From NCBI RefSeq assembly GCF_005116675.2, contig NZ_CP050699.1, forward strand, positions 3,743,001-3,807,000: DNA of 64,000 nucleotides, given 5' to 3'. Source of the stretch: Desulfosediminicola ganghwensis (GTDB taxonomy: Bacteria > Desulfobacterota > Desulfobulbia > Desulfobulbales > Desulfocapsaceae). This document shows positions 46,610 through 55,024 of this stretch, one piece after another. Every line of letters begins with the position of its first letter. Positions within the stretch are counted from its first letter, which is position 1. The translations under genes were made by a program, and so were the position numbers. The notes below the pieces were generated by a model. It was not told the origin of the DNA and searched no databases. It was given only the letters and a program-made list of their open reading frames with translations.

Positions 46610-48228
46610 CTCACATTTCCAGCTATTCGTAGATCGTCAGCTTTTAAATTCATCGGCAAAAGTTTCAACAGCTCTGAACGAGATTCTGCAAACGGTAATT
46701 TTTCAAATAGATATCGAAGGTAGTTATACGGTTCCAAATTATTGGCCTTGGCTGTTTCAACCAGGCTATAGATCACGGCGCTCGCCTTAGCACCTTCCTG
46801 TGTTCCTGCAAACAGCCAGTTTTTTCTGCCAACGACAAATGGGCGTATTGCGTTCTCAGCGGCATTATTGTCCGGCGTCATTTCAGGAATATCGAGGTAG
46901 ACCAATAAGCGTTTCCACTGGTTGAGGGTATAATTCACCGCAGATCCAAGCAAACTCTTCGGTGTCACTTGGCTAGACTTTTTGCTCAGCCAAAGGAAGA
47001 AATCTTCCAGAATCGGCCGAGCCTTTTTTCGACGCAAGGCAAGCAGGTCTTCATCTGCAAGACCTTGTTTAGCTGCCTCTTTTTCAATTGCATAAATTTG
47101 TCGAATATAGTTCAGCGCTACATCGGTGCTGCCCGCCTTTTTGGTTTTGCCACGACCTTTTTGTGCATCAACAAATTTACGGCGAACATGAGCCCAACAG
47201 CCAGCGTGGGCAATATTCGGTTGCGTATCAAGAAAGTCGTACCCAGCGTAACCATCTGATTGCACGGCTCCACGATATCCCGCAAGCAGCTCCCTTGCAA
47301 TTTTGGCTGAACGACTTGGAGCATAATGATAGATCAGGCCGGGATGATGTGGATCACCACCGCGACATATCCACATATACGATTTAGTTGTTGGTGACCG
47401 CCCCGGTTCAGCCAGAACCTGAACCGAGGTTTCATCGATATTGATTAACGGACCGGAATGAATCTCTCGCCACAGCAGTTCAAGAAGTGGTGTGCAGGCA
47501 CCGGCAGCTTTCATTGCCCAATTAGCCATGGTTGCCCTGGGTATTTCAGCTCCCAGCCGGGAAAATTGTCTTTCCTGCCGGTAAAATGGCAGTGCATCAC
47601 AGAATTTTGCAGTAAGTATATGGGCGAGTAAGCCCGCGGTAGCAATTCCCTTGCTGATAATCTGCTTTGGCGGTGGTGCAATTTTCACCACTGGCCCTTC
47701 AGACTCCAATCCTTCACAGGCTTTACAAGCATATTTAGGGCGAATATGACGCACAACCCGTATAATAGCTGGGACGATATCCAACTTTTCGGAAATATCC
47801 TCACCTATACGATCCAGCTCCGCCCCACAATTGCAGACTTTATCATCTTCGGGAATGTCATGTACGATTTCGACCCTGGGCAGGTTAGCCGGTAACGGCT
47901 TGCGGCCTCGTTTCGCTCGAGTATGTTCAGGGACTTCAACAACCTCGGCAACTGGCTCAACCTCAGGTTCAGGCATGTCAAAGAGAGGCAGTTGCATCAC
48001 GCCTGCTTCGGCTCCTCCTTTTTCACTTTTTTTGCCAAACAGTTTGGCATAGAGTAGACGAACCTGCTCTCGTAAAAGCTCGGTTTCCCGCTCGTAACGA
48101 CGTTGGGTTTCAACGAGAAGTCGTTTGAGTTCTGCCGGGTCATCAGGAAGGTTTGCTGTATCGAAATTCATGTGTGCAATATACCACATAAACATTGCCA
48201 TAACAGCTAGTTCAAGCAATATTTCCAT
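46600..48228 (-). CDS. tnpC: IS66-family transposase TnpC
   Basis: DDE-type transposase of 542 residues. The N-terminal leucine-zipper-like stretch and FGKKSEK motif are followed by a zinc-finger-like domain (VCNCGAELD ... CKACEG) and the IS66 catalytic region: INIDETSVQVL, QSDGYAGYDF, AGCWAHVRRKF and DNNAAENAIRPFVVGRKNWLF with the final Glu. The C-terminus YNYLRYLFEKLP is the family tail. The ATG at 48228 is possible, but the ATG at 48171 (MNFDTANLPDDP) gives the more usual N-terminus. The frame is intact. Confidence 0.96.
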   Translation of the reverse strand: MEILLELAVMAMFMWYIAHMNFDTANLPDDPAELKRLLVETQRRYERETELLREQVRLLYAKLFGKKSEKGGAEAGVMQLPLFDMPEPEVEPVAEVVEVPEHTRAKRGRKPLPANLPRVEIVHDIPEDDKVCNCGAELDRIGEDISEKLDIVPAIIRVVRHIRPKYACKACEGLESEGPVVKIAPPPKQIISKGIATAGLLAHILTAKFCDALPFYRQERQFSRLGAEIPRATMANWAMKAAGACTPLLELLWREIHSGPLINIDETSVQVLAEPGRSPTTKSYMWICRGGDPHHPGLIYHYAPSRSAKIARELLAGYRGAVQSDGYAGYDFLDTQPNIAHAGCWAHVRRKFVDAQKGRGKTKKAGSTDVALNYIRQIYAIEKEAAKQGLADEDLLALRRKKARPILEDFFLWLSKKSSQVTPKSLLGSAVNYTLNQWKRLLVYLDIPEMTPDNNAAENAIRPFVVGRKNWLFAGTQEGAKASAVIYSLVETAKANNLEPYNYLRYLFEKLPFAESRSELLKLLPMNLKADDLRIAGNVSGV

Positions 48229-48233
48229 AAATA

Positions 48234-48581
48234 TTATGATACTGAATTGTAGCTAAGTTGCATGTGAGCCTGTTGCACATCAAGCCCATGTAAAAGCCAC
48301 TGCAAAGCAGTTTCATGGACTTCAATTACCTCTTCTTCTGATTCCGGCCAACGAAAGACATCTGCCTCAAGTCGTTTTTGCCAGATGCAAAAACCATTTT
48401 GATACCAGTAAAGGATCTTGACCATATCCCTTTTCCTATTACAGAAAGCGAACAGACTGCCCGAGAAAAGATCGAGGTCAAACTGATCTTCAACAAGAAG
48501 AGACAAACCGTTTATTGACTTGCGCATATCGGTAACCCCGAGAGCAATGTAGACTCGGACATTTGCTGGAGTGGGAATCAT
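48234..48581 (-). CDS. tnpB: IS66 accessory protein TnpB (Orf2)
   Basis: 115-residue IS66 Orf2 protein, required for transposition of this family although its biochemical role is unclear. GVTDMRKSINGLSLLV, LFAFCNRKRDMVKILYW and WQKRLEADVFRWP are the family hallmarks. Its start overlaps the tnpA stop by four bases. Confidence 0.96.
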   Translation of the reverse strand: MIPTPANVRVYIALGVTDMRKSINGLSLLVEDQFDLDLFSGSLFAFCNRKRDMVKILYWYQNGFCIWQKRLEADVFRWPESEEEVIEVHETALQWLLHGLDVQQAHMQLSYNSVS

Positions 48582-48916
48582 GTTAGCTGCTCCAGGGTCT
48601 TCACAGCTTTTTTCAATTGTTCGGCGCAGAAGTCACTCTGAATTTCGAGCTTAAATCGATTGACATGTACTGCGATGCTAGCAGGAGAAGCCGTAACAGG
48701 ATTATCTGGAAGTGTTGCTGGTACAGTAAGTGGGTAAAACGCAACCTGCCTATCATTCAGGTTTTTTAGTTTGCGCTTCCAGTAGCCAAATGTCGCCAGA
48801 GCAATGCCGTGCGATTGACAATAGGTTTTCTGACTCAGATTACTTGATTGCCAAGCAGTGATATGTTTTTGCCAGTATTCCTGCTTCTGCTGTAGTTTCG
48901 AGATTGTGCCGTTCAC
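48578..48916 (-). CDS. tnpA: IS66 accessory protein TnpA (Orf1)
   Basis: 112-residue IS66 Orf1 protein. YWQKHITAWQSSNLSQKTYC and HGIALATFGYWKRKLK are typical of this small DNA-binding-like protein. The GTG start follows a strong AGGAGG site, consistent with a well-expressed first gene of the element. Confidence 0.94.
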   Translation of the reverse strand: MNGTISKLQQKQEYWQKHITAWQSSNLSQKTYCQSHGIALATFGYWKRKLKNLNDRQVAFYPLTVPATLPDNPVTASPASIAVHVNRFKLEIQSDFCAEQLKKAVKTLEQLT

Positions 48917-48978
48917 GATGTATACCTCCTTGGTTATGGTGAGGCATACTGGAACATGAATTTATAGGACTGAAAAGA

Positions 48979-48999
48979 TGGGGTTTATTGGTCGCTTAC
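48979..48999 (-). repeat. IS66 right inverted repeat
   Basis: Reads GTAAGCGACCAATAAACCCC plus A on the minus strand, inverse of the left end with four mismatches. Confidence 0.85.
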
Positions 49000-49007
49000 A
49001 GGGATTT
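49000..49007. repeat. IS66 target-site duplication, right copy
   Basis: AGGGATTT, identical to 46581-46588. Confidence 0.9.
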
Positions 49008-49117
49008 GATATCTCAACTCCGTCTGAGCAGGAAATAGAGGATAGGATTTTACTGTTAAACCTAACACCGAGAAAGGTACTTGGAGGGCGAACTCCCCTG
49101 GAAACCTTCTCAGGTAA

Positions 49118-49133
49118 CAGTGTTGCACTTATT
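49118..49133 (-). repeat. IS30-family right inverted repeat
   Basis: CAGTGTTGCACTTATT, reverse complement AATAAGTGCAACACTG. The last transposase codons lie within it, as is common in this family. Confidence 0.8.
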
Positions 49134-49334
49134 ACTTAAATCCAGCCCATTCGCTGATTTGTTAAAATCAGCCTGACAAGCAAGGTAAAGCAAGAGTTTC
49201 ACCACAACTTGCATTGTGGAATTAACTATGAGACAGCAGTGAGAGAATATATTAGGGACTCTATTCCTGCTGGGTATGATATTCATGCCTGGCAAATTTC
49301 GCCCGTCGAAATACTCTAATCTAGCCAGAAAATA

Positions 49335-50726
49335 TTATCTTACCAGATGACCTTCATCCTTATTAAAAAGGGAGAGGTTATTATTCTTCAAAAAAACTAG
49401 GTCATCATAAGCGTTATTGTATCCATAGACTCTATGATATTTCTCAAAGGGTATTTGACCAGCAGCTTGCCGATACAGTTTATCCGTATATATTTCTCTA
49501 GACCTATTCACGTATTTCAAACCTTTCCAGCGATCAACAACAAAATTCCCTTCTATTGAAATACACACTAACAGTACAATCACTTTTGTCATATTTAACA
49601 CGACTGCTTTCCTATCAGAACTCAATGCAGCTACAATCCAAACTAACCCTATACCCGCTAACTGATAAGCTATAAAGTATCGATGAGGAACACTATTCCA
49701 TCTAGCACCTGATTCCGGCAGATATCTATTCCAACAACAAGCCAAGTAAAATAGTGAAGAAAAAACTATCAAACACAATGGAAAAACATCATATCTCCAC
49801 ATTTTTCTTATTACATACAATACAACATAATACAAGTAAACAACAAGAAGGCAAATACCAACTATAGAGGATAATTTCAATGTATTTGCATTATATTTCA
49901 TGATCGGAATAAATGAAGAAGTAACACTGATAAGGGTGGTTGTAATGAAATTCTCAATATTTTGGGAAAAACCTTCAATCGCTTGTATTATTGATATTCT
50001 ATTTCGTGATTGATAATATGAAATATTCTTCAATAACGAAATAGCCACCATTAAAACTAGACCTTGTATCAGCCACAATGCTAGCATAAACCTTTCCCTA
50101 TGAGATAGGTAAAATATCACTGTCAAAAACAAGGTGGAACATATAGCCAATATAGCAATATCCTTATTAAGGACAATGAATATTGTTGCATAGGCAGCGA
50201 AAACAGACAGCAAATAGCCCACGTCATTTTGCCCATAATAGCGATTAATCACCTTACTAAAAATCAGGAAATATATAATAGCAAGAAAGTAATGAATATT
50301 CGCAGTGGCCAATATTGACCACGTAAACTGTGATGAAGTTGCGAAGCTGAGAGACAGAAGTAGGACCACAATTGTCCAGCACAAACTGACTTTTTTTTGC
50401 GACTTTATGAAATTATACATCAAGACAATAGAAATAATAATTCTGAATATAATGCCGCAAATCAACTCGTATTTAAAATTCAAATCTAAAAATTTAGCAT
50501 TGACAAATAGCAAAACTACTCGTAAGGGATTTGGATGCAAAGGCCCCCATAACATCCCAATTTCATAATCCCCCGCATACAAGGGTTCCAAATGCAATCT
50601 AATATAACGCCAAGAATCACCAATCGGATAGGGGTGATCTACAAAAGACACATATAACAGCAAGTGCAAATGTAAAATCACTAGTATTAAGCATGCGAGT
50701 AATATTTTATAATTGTAATTTTTCAT
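49335..50726 (-). CDS. polytopic membrane protein, possible GT-C-type glycosyltransferase
   Basis: A 463-residue protein with about ten hydrophobic helices and markedly AT-rich codons. After the first helix comes a periplasmic loop VDHPYPIGDSWRYIRLHLEP with acidic and aromatic residues, the position where GT-C enzymes (ArnT/GtrC-like) carry catalytic Asp residues. I cannot assign a named family. As the last gene of a cassette with a polyprenyl-phosphate glycosyltransferase and two small flippase-like proteins, it is the natural candidate for the transferase that moves the lipid-linked sugar onto the surface glycan (inference from context). Confidence 0.6.
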   Translation of the reverse strand: MKNYNYKILLACLILVILHLHLLLYVSFVDHPYPIGDSWRYIRLHLEPLYAGDYEIGMLWGPLHPNPLRVVLLFVNAKFLDLNFKYELICGIIFRIIISIVLMYNFIKSQKKVSLCWTIVVLLLSLSFATSSQFTWSILATANIHYFLAIIYFLIFSKVINRYYGQNDVGYLLSVFAAYATIFIVLNKDIAILAICSTLFLTVIFYLSHRERFMLALWLIQGLVLMVAISLLKNISYYQSRNRISIIQAIEGFSQNIENFITTTLISVTSSFIPIMKYNANTLKLSSIVGICLLVVYLYYVVLYVIRKMWRYDVFPLCLIVFSSLFYLACCWNRYLPESGARWNSVPHRYFIAYQLAGIGLVWIVAALSSDRKAVVLNMTKVIVLLVCISIEGNFVVDRWKGLKYVNRSREIYTDKLYRQAAGQIPFEKYHRVYGYNNAYDDLVFLKNNNLSLFNKDEGHLVR

Positions 50727-50799
50727 TAATTTTTCTTAGCGATTATATGTATATAATTATCAAAATCACATATAATAAAAATATATAAAAACAGATTTA

Positions 50800-51360
50800 T
50801 TACCCCGTAAACATACTATAATTATGTTTAATTACTCGCGCGGGGACGCCGACAGCAATACTATTTGAAGGTATACTTTTTGATACGACACTACCAGCTC
50901 CTACAACACAGTTGTCACCTATTATTACTCCTGGAAGCACGGTAGTATTACCTCCTAACCAAACATTTTTTCCTACAATTATGTCACCACCAGTTGGTAT
51001 CTTAAAATTGGCAACATCATGCCCTGAGGCAAAAAAACATACATTCGGTCCTAGATAAACATCATTACCGATTTTAATCATATTTCCACTCTTATAAGCA
51101 GGAAAAAATTGACCACCTCGATTTATTGACACATTACTGCCTATCTCAACTAACCATGGGAATTTAATAAATATATTGTAGTCAAAAACGACCTTTTCAC
51201 CGCATTTTTTGACCATATGCTTATAAATCACATTCCGAATAAATGGTGGCATAAAGTCCAAGACAAACTGAAACCAAAACAAAATATATGTAAACATTTG
51301 GTTAACAAACCGCATACGAGATTGATCTTTATAAATACAATCTTTGAATGATTCCATCAT
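50800..51360 (-). CDS. hexapeptide-repeat acyltransferase
   Basis: About 186 residues of the LbH xenobiotic/sugar O- or N-acetyltransferase type. Repeats such as NVSINRGGQF, IGNDVYLGPNVCF, VGKNVWLGGNTTVLPGVIIG and NCVVGAGSVVSKSIPSN are plain, and FASGHD contains the likely catalytic His. Start at the ATG at 51360, with AGGTG upstream, rather than the GTG at 51366. It may acetylate the amino sugar formed through the RffA-like enzyme, in place of WecD, or acylate the polymer. Confidence 0.88.
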   Translation of the reverse strand: MMESFKDCIYKDQSRMRFVNQMFTYILFWFQFVLDFMPPFIRNVIYKHMVKKCGEKVVFDYNIFIKFPWLVEIGSNVSINRGGQFFPAYKSGNMIKIGNDVYLGPNVCFFASGHDVANFKIPTGGDIIVGKNVWLGGNTTVLPGVIIGDNCVVGAGSVVSKSIPSNSIAVGVPARVIKHNYSMFTG

Positions 51361-51392
51361 AAGCACCTAATGCATTCTTTTCATGACAAATT

Positions 51393-51716
51393 CTAGACAT
51401 TAAACATTATTATACCAACAATAATAATAGATATTGCTATGCGTTGTTTCATTGATATAACTTCTTTAAGGAAATAATTTGATAACAACAGAACCAGTAC
51501 ATGAGTCAAAGCCGTGCTCATATACACAAACGACAAGGGAAGATTGATCAATGAAAAGTAACTAAAAAAAGGTACTAGCAAAAACAGTATAAGAGCGCCT
51601 ATTAAAAAGATACTGGAAGACTTAACGTGGTACATCCTGAATAACAATTGAGCCATCGATGTAGAAATTATAGCTAGAGTCAAGAATAAATATGATGAGA
51701 CACTTGATATGTGCAT
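51393..51716 (-). CDS. small 4-TM EmrE/ArnE-like protein
   Basis: 107 residues, almost entirely four hydrophobic helices, of the DMT/SMR-like superfamily. FSLINLPLSFVYMSTALTHVLV and KEVISMKQRIAISIIIVGI match the pattern of ArnE/ArnF-type half-flippases. It follows a second such gene by only ten bases. The two probably form a heterodimer that flips undecaprenyl-phosphate-linked sugar. AGGTGAAAATAT precedes the ATG. Confidence 0.75.
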   Translation of the reverse strand: MHISSVSSYLFLTLAIISTSMAQLLFRMYHVKSSSIFLIGALILFLLVPFFSYFSLINLPLSFVYMSTALTHVLVLLLSNYFLKEVISMKQRIAISIIIVGIIMFNV

Positions 51717-51726
51717 ATATTTTCAC

Positions 51727-52092
51727 CTAATCATACAGAACTTCCATCTTTTTTCCAACTCCTATAAGCAAAACTACACCTAGCGTTATCAAACCAGTAC
51801 CCATAATTTCATTAAACCCTATCTGATCCCCATAATAAACAGAAACCACTAGTATTACTGGAAAAAATACACTTGATAAAGGGTAGGAATAGGAAAGTTG
51901 ATAACGTTTATGTATAGCCGACCACAAAAATAGGCGAGCAATATTTATTATTAATACTGAAAATACAATAGTTATTTTTCCCGGAATTACAGAATACCTG
52001 AAACTAGTCGCTTCCTTTAGCAATATTGCGCTAATAACACTTAATATCACTGCAATAATCACCAAAATTAAAGCAAGAATATTTTTCCCCAT
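51727..52092 (-). CDS. small 4-TM EmrE/ArnF-like protein
   Basis: 121 residues with four hydrophobic helices. YQLSYSYPLSSVFFPVILVVSV and GFNEIMGTGLITLGVVLLIGVG are typical of DMT-type half-transporters. Pairs with the gene at 51393. It begins six bases after the sulfotransferase gene, within a tight operon. Specificity is inferred from the ArnE/ArnF-like pairing and the neighbouring GtrB/ArnC-type enzyme. Confidence 0.75.
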   Translation of the reverse strand: MGKNILALILVIIAVILSVISAILLKEATSFRYSVIPGKITIVFSVLIINIARLFLWSAIHKRYQLSYSYPLSSVFFPVILVVSVYYGDQIGFNEIMGTGLITLGVVLLIGVGKKMEVLYD

Positions 52093-52098
52093 TCCACG

Positions 52099-52851
52099 CT
52101 ACCGCCACATCGAAGTATCTATTCCATACTTGCATTCCAATCCTTTATTACTCACCATGAAAATCTCATCTAATCTAGATTTAAGATTTTGATTTAACAT
52201 TACATTATACCCTTTGCTCCTAGCGGGATTTACTATCTCATTTATATGGGGTGAAGAATATGAACCATCCACCCCAATCCTTTTGTACAAATTGGATATT
52301 TCTTCCTTGTCACCAACCATTTTTTCAAAAACTATAAATATCATATTATCCTTACCAAATACTTGTTCCCAAATGGGTAAATATTTAACATAATGTCCTC
52401 TTTCTGTGTACGCATAGGGATTTACTGATATATTTAATTTTCTCCAATGCTTCGAACGTGCCTCCTCACATTTTATTGCATTTTCAAAACTTAAAGATTC
52501 AAGGCCATTATTTACGGTAAATTGGTAATTAGATATTGCCCTCTCAATAGGATCTCTTAGTGACACGATTATCAAGCAATTAGGGATAACAGCTTTAATG
52601 GCCCTAGCGGACGCAACCTTTTCAATATACGACGTACTTTTTTCACCAAGCAACTGATATTTATTAGAACTCATAAAATATCGCTTATAATAAGCGCTAT
52701 ACCCATTAACAATATTTGCTTGATCTATAAAATATTTCGGTTCAGGCTTAACCGGTTTGGCCATAAACACTTCAGGGTGAGAATCAAGGATCTTATATAA
52801 ATACGTTGTGCCAGATCGTTGCGCCCCAATTATAACAAAATGCCTATGCAT
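52099..52851 (-). CDS. PAPS-dependent sulfotransferase
   Basis: A 250-residue sulfotransferase-family protein. The N-terminal PAPS 5'-phosphate loop IIGAQRSGTTYLYKIL (7-22) and 3'-phosphate motif SLRDPIERAISNYQF (near 95-110) are complete, and TERGHYVKYLPIWEQVFG is a typical core segment. This is the third sulfotransferase-like domain within 11 kb. It overlaps the upstream glycosyltransferase gene by eight bases. It may sulfate the amino-sugar branch. Acceptor unknown. PAPS supply would need an APS kinase, not present in the window. Confidence 0.88.
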   Translation of the reverse strand: MHRHFVIIGAQRSGTTYLYKILDSHPEVFMAKPVKPEPKYFIDQANIVNGYSAYYKRYFMSSNKYQLLGEKSTSYIEKVASARAIKAVIPNCLIIVSLRDPIERAISNYQFTVNNGLESLSFENAIKCEEARSKHWRKLNISVNPYAYTERGHYVKYLPIWEQVFGKDNMIFIVFEKMVGDKEEISNLYKRIGVDGSYSSPHINEIVNPARSKGYNVMLNQNLKSRLDEIFMVSNKGLECKYGIDTSMWR

Positions 52852-53770
52852 TTATGGACTCTTTGACATGATAACTAGCTCCTCTGCTAGTTTGATTAAT
52901 CAATCTTATCAAATACTCTCCTAACATTCCAATAACTAAAAGAGTAATACCATTAAAAAATGATAACAACACCACTACGGTTGCCCACCCTGCAACAGAC
53001 GTACCTAAAAACATTGCTTTTAATAAGTAAAAACCTGCAAGGAGAAAGCATATAAATGAAAATGCAAATCCAAGTCCAGTTACAAAACGAAGTGGATAAG
53101 AGGAATAATTAAACAAAATCCTCATAAGCAGTTTTATAATTTTAACTGCATTATAACCGCTTTTACCATTACCCCTAGGGTGGTGTTCCACTTCTGTGTT
53201 TCCAGGGTTAGCTGAGAACATTATTGTCAATCCAGGAATATATGGATATGCAGTATGGTATTCACATATCCTTTCAACGACATCTCTCCTAATAACTCTA
53301 AAGTTTGTTATGGTAACATTACTTGGCTTATTAAATAATTTTTGATTCAGGTAATTAACGAACCTTGTACCAATTTTTCGATGTAAAGCATGCATTTTTT
53401 TATTGAATTTTCCAAAGACCACATCATGGCAATTATCGTCATGAATTTTATTTATTAATTTAGATATTTCACTTGGTGGATTTTGTAAATCATCATCCAT
53501 TGTAATCAAGTAATCCCCATTCGACTCTTTAAATCCACAAAAATTCGCTGTATGTTGACCGTAATTTTTTAGTAAATCAAATACCTTAACCCTTTCATCC
53601 ATTAATGCTTTTTGCTTTAGCACATTCCAACTACCATCGGTACTCCCATCATTGACTAGAATAATTTCGAAATCCAAAAGATTAGAGTCAAAAAATAGAA
53701 TTGTTTCATCTATTGTTTTACCAACGATTTTTTCACTATTATATACCGGTATCACAACACTATATTTCAT
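52844..53770 (-). CDS. polyprenyl-phosphate glycosyltransferase (GtrB/ArnC-like)
   Basis: 308 residues. The GT2 domain has YSVVIPVYNSEKIVGKTIDE, LVNDGSTDGSW, ITMDDDLQNPPSE and EHHPRGNGKSGY, followed by two C-terminal membrane helices (about 225-250 and 262-288). These are the hallmarks of enzymes that charge undecaprenyl phosphate with one sugar for periplasmic transfer. It lies directly downstream of the RffA-like aminotransferase gene, so TDP-Fuc4N(Ac) or a derivative is a reasonable donor. AT-rich coding. Confidence 0.9.
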   Translation of the reverse strand: MKYSVVIPVYNSEKIVGKTIDETILFFDSNLLDFEIILVNDGSTDGSWNVLKQKALMDERVKVFDLLKNYGQHTANFCGFKESNGDYLITMDDDLQNPPSEISKLINKIHDDNCHDVVFGKFNKKMHALHRKIGTRFVNYLNQKLFNKPSNVTITNFRVIRRDVVERICEYHTAYPYIPGLTIMFSANPGNTEVEHHPRGNGKSGYNAVKIIKLLMRILFNYSSYPLRFVTGLGFAFSFICFLLAGFYLLKAMFLGTSVAGWATVVVLLSFFNGITLLVIGMLGEYLIRLINQTSRGASYHVKESINA

Positions 53771-53830
53771 GACTTTATAAATGGATTTAATTAATATTAG
53801 AAATATATACTTATTTTGCCCAATGAATTC

Positions 53831-55024
53831 TTAATTTACTCCATTGATTATACTTGCAGGGACCTTCGGTAATCTACGTATCAACTTTCTAATATTTTTA
53901 TGTAGCGACAATATGATTTTTTCCTGTTGCCACTCTTTAATTCCCACCCAAAGAGGCAACCGGAGAACCTTACTTGAGTAATAATCTGTTAGGACAAGTT
54001 TTCCTCCACATCTTCCTAACTTTCTTCCAGCTGGACTAGAGTGCAGGGGTACATAATGAAATACCACCCCTATCCCTTCTTTCCTTAATTCAGATATCAA
54101 TTTCTGCCTGTTAATAATTGGAGCAAGAAGAATGTAATACATATGTGCATTATGCTCGCATTCTCGAGGAACAATAGGTCTTCGTAGCAACCCATCTTTT
54201 TCCATACTTTTTAGCCCTTCATGATACAGATTCCAGCTAGCCAATCTATTCTTAGTTATAGATTCAGCTTCTTCCAACTGCGCCCATAAAAACGCGGCAA
54301 TAAGTTCACCAGGCAAAAAAGACGAGCCACAATCCTGCCAAGTGTACTTATCAACATCACCTCTGAAAAACTGACTTCTATTTGTTCCTTTCTCTCGGAT
54401 TATCTCAGCACGGGCAATCATGCTTTGATCATTTACCAACAGTGCCCCCCCCTCACCCGAGATGACATTTTTCGTTTCGTGAAAACTGAACGCCCCGAGA
54501 TCCCCAAAGGTTCCCAGTGCTCTGCCTTTATACTTGGCCATCACGCCTTGAGCCGCATCTTCGATAACTTTCAAATTATACCGGTCTGCTATCTCTAGAA
54601 TGGTGTCCATCTCACAAGCGACGCCCGCATAATGTACCGGCACTATCGCCTTTGTCCTTGGTGTGATAGCATCTTCGATTAGCCGTTCATCGATATTTAG
54701 CGTATCTTCACGTATATCGACAAACACAGGTACTGCCCGGCGTAGTACGAAGGCATTCGCTGTTGATACAAAAGTATATGAAGGCATTATCACTTCGTCT
54801 CCCTCATCTAATTCCAATAACAACGCAGCCATCTCTAGAGCTGCTGTACATGAGTGAGTTAGTAATGCCTTTCTAGTTCCTGTTAATCTTTCCAACCAGG
54901 AATGACATTTTTCTGTGAAGGGCCCATCTCCCGCAAGCTTTCCATTAAAATGACATTCGGCTATATAAAATAGCTCCTTCCCTGTCATGTAAGGCCAATT
55001 AAAAGGGATTGCGTTATCAGACAT
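53831..55024 (-). CDS. dTDP-4-amino-4,6-dideoxygalactose transaminase (RffA/WecE-like)
   Basis: A 397-residue PLP-dependent DegT/DnrJ/EryC1 aminotransferase that closely follows E. coli RffA by eye: IPFNWPYMTGKELFYI, KLAGDGPFTEKC, SCTAALEMAALLL, DEVIMPSYTFVSTANAF, VPVHYAGVACEMDTI, EDAAQGVMAKYKGRALGT and FSFHETKNVISGEGG, with the internal-aldimine Lys in ETKN. It would convert dTDP-4-keto-6-deoxyglucose plus glutamate to dTDP-Fuc4N. First gene of the cassette. RmlA/RmlB, which make its substrate, are not in the window. Confidence 0.9.
   Translation of the reverse strand: MSDNAIPFNWPYMTGKELFYIAECHFNGKLAGDGPFTEKCHSWLERLTGTRKALLTHSCTAALEMAALLLELDEGDEVIMPSYTFVSTANAFVLRRAVPVFVDIREDTLNIDERLIEDAITPRTKAIVPVHYAGVACEMDTILEIADRYNLKVIEDAAQGVMAKYKGRALGTFGDLGAFSFHETKNVISGEGGALLVNDQSMIARAEIIREKGTNRSQFFRGDVDKYTWQDCGSSFLPGELIAAFLWAQLEEAESITKNRLASWNLYHEGLKSMEKDGLLRRPIVPRECEHNAHMYYILLAPIINRQKLISELRKEGIGVVFHYVPLHSSPAGRKLGRCGGKLVLTDYYSSKVLRLPLWVGIKEWQQEKIILSLHKNIRKLIRRLPKVPASIINGVN

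Larger units (their letters stand above)
46589..48999 (-). mobile_element. intact IS66-family insertion sequence
   Basis: A 2411-bp element with tnpA-tnpB-tnpC on the minus strand. Ends are GTAAGCGGTAATTAAACCCCA at 46589-46609 and its imperfect inverse GTAAGCGACCAATAAACCCCA read from 48999 to 48979; the leading GTAA is typical of IS66. It is flanked by the 8-bp duplication AGGGATTT, the size this family makes. All three genes are open, so it is probably recent and possibly active. It lies inside the IS30-family transposase. Confidence 0.95.
45656..49135. mobile_element. IS30-family element, decayed and split by IS66
   Basis: Terminal inverted repeats sharing AATAAGTGCAACAC lie at 45658-45671 and, inverted, at 49120-49133. 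Removing the IS66 insertion and one 8-bp duplication leaves about 1.06 kb, the size of an IS30-family element. The transposase is frameshifted and has stop codons, so the element is inactive by itself. It sits between two convergent glycan operons, where insertion is harmless. Confidence 0.85.
45742..49139 (+). pseudogene. IS30-family transposase, frameshifted and interrupted
   Basis: The 5' part (45742 to about 46305) encodes a normal IS30 N-terminus: an HTH (LEQRYQISRLRKAG), SCSTVIREL, and IGDWEDDT with catalytic-site acidic residues. Near 46305 the homology shifts to the next frame (LVTLLDRINRFTFVLRVSKK), then meets an in-frame TAG at 46382. Further traces are TITLDHCSECAF and NSNSRIRRFWPKG. 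The frame resumes after IS66 at 49008 with FDISTPSEQEIEDR and the typical C-terminus LTPRKVLGGRTPLETF. The two halves join in frame when IS66 and one target duplication are removed. The ATG at 45742 has AGGA upstream. Confidence 0.85.
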
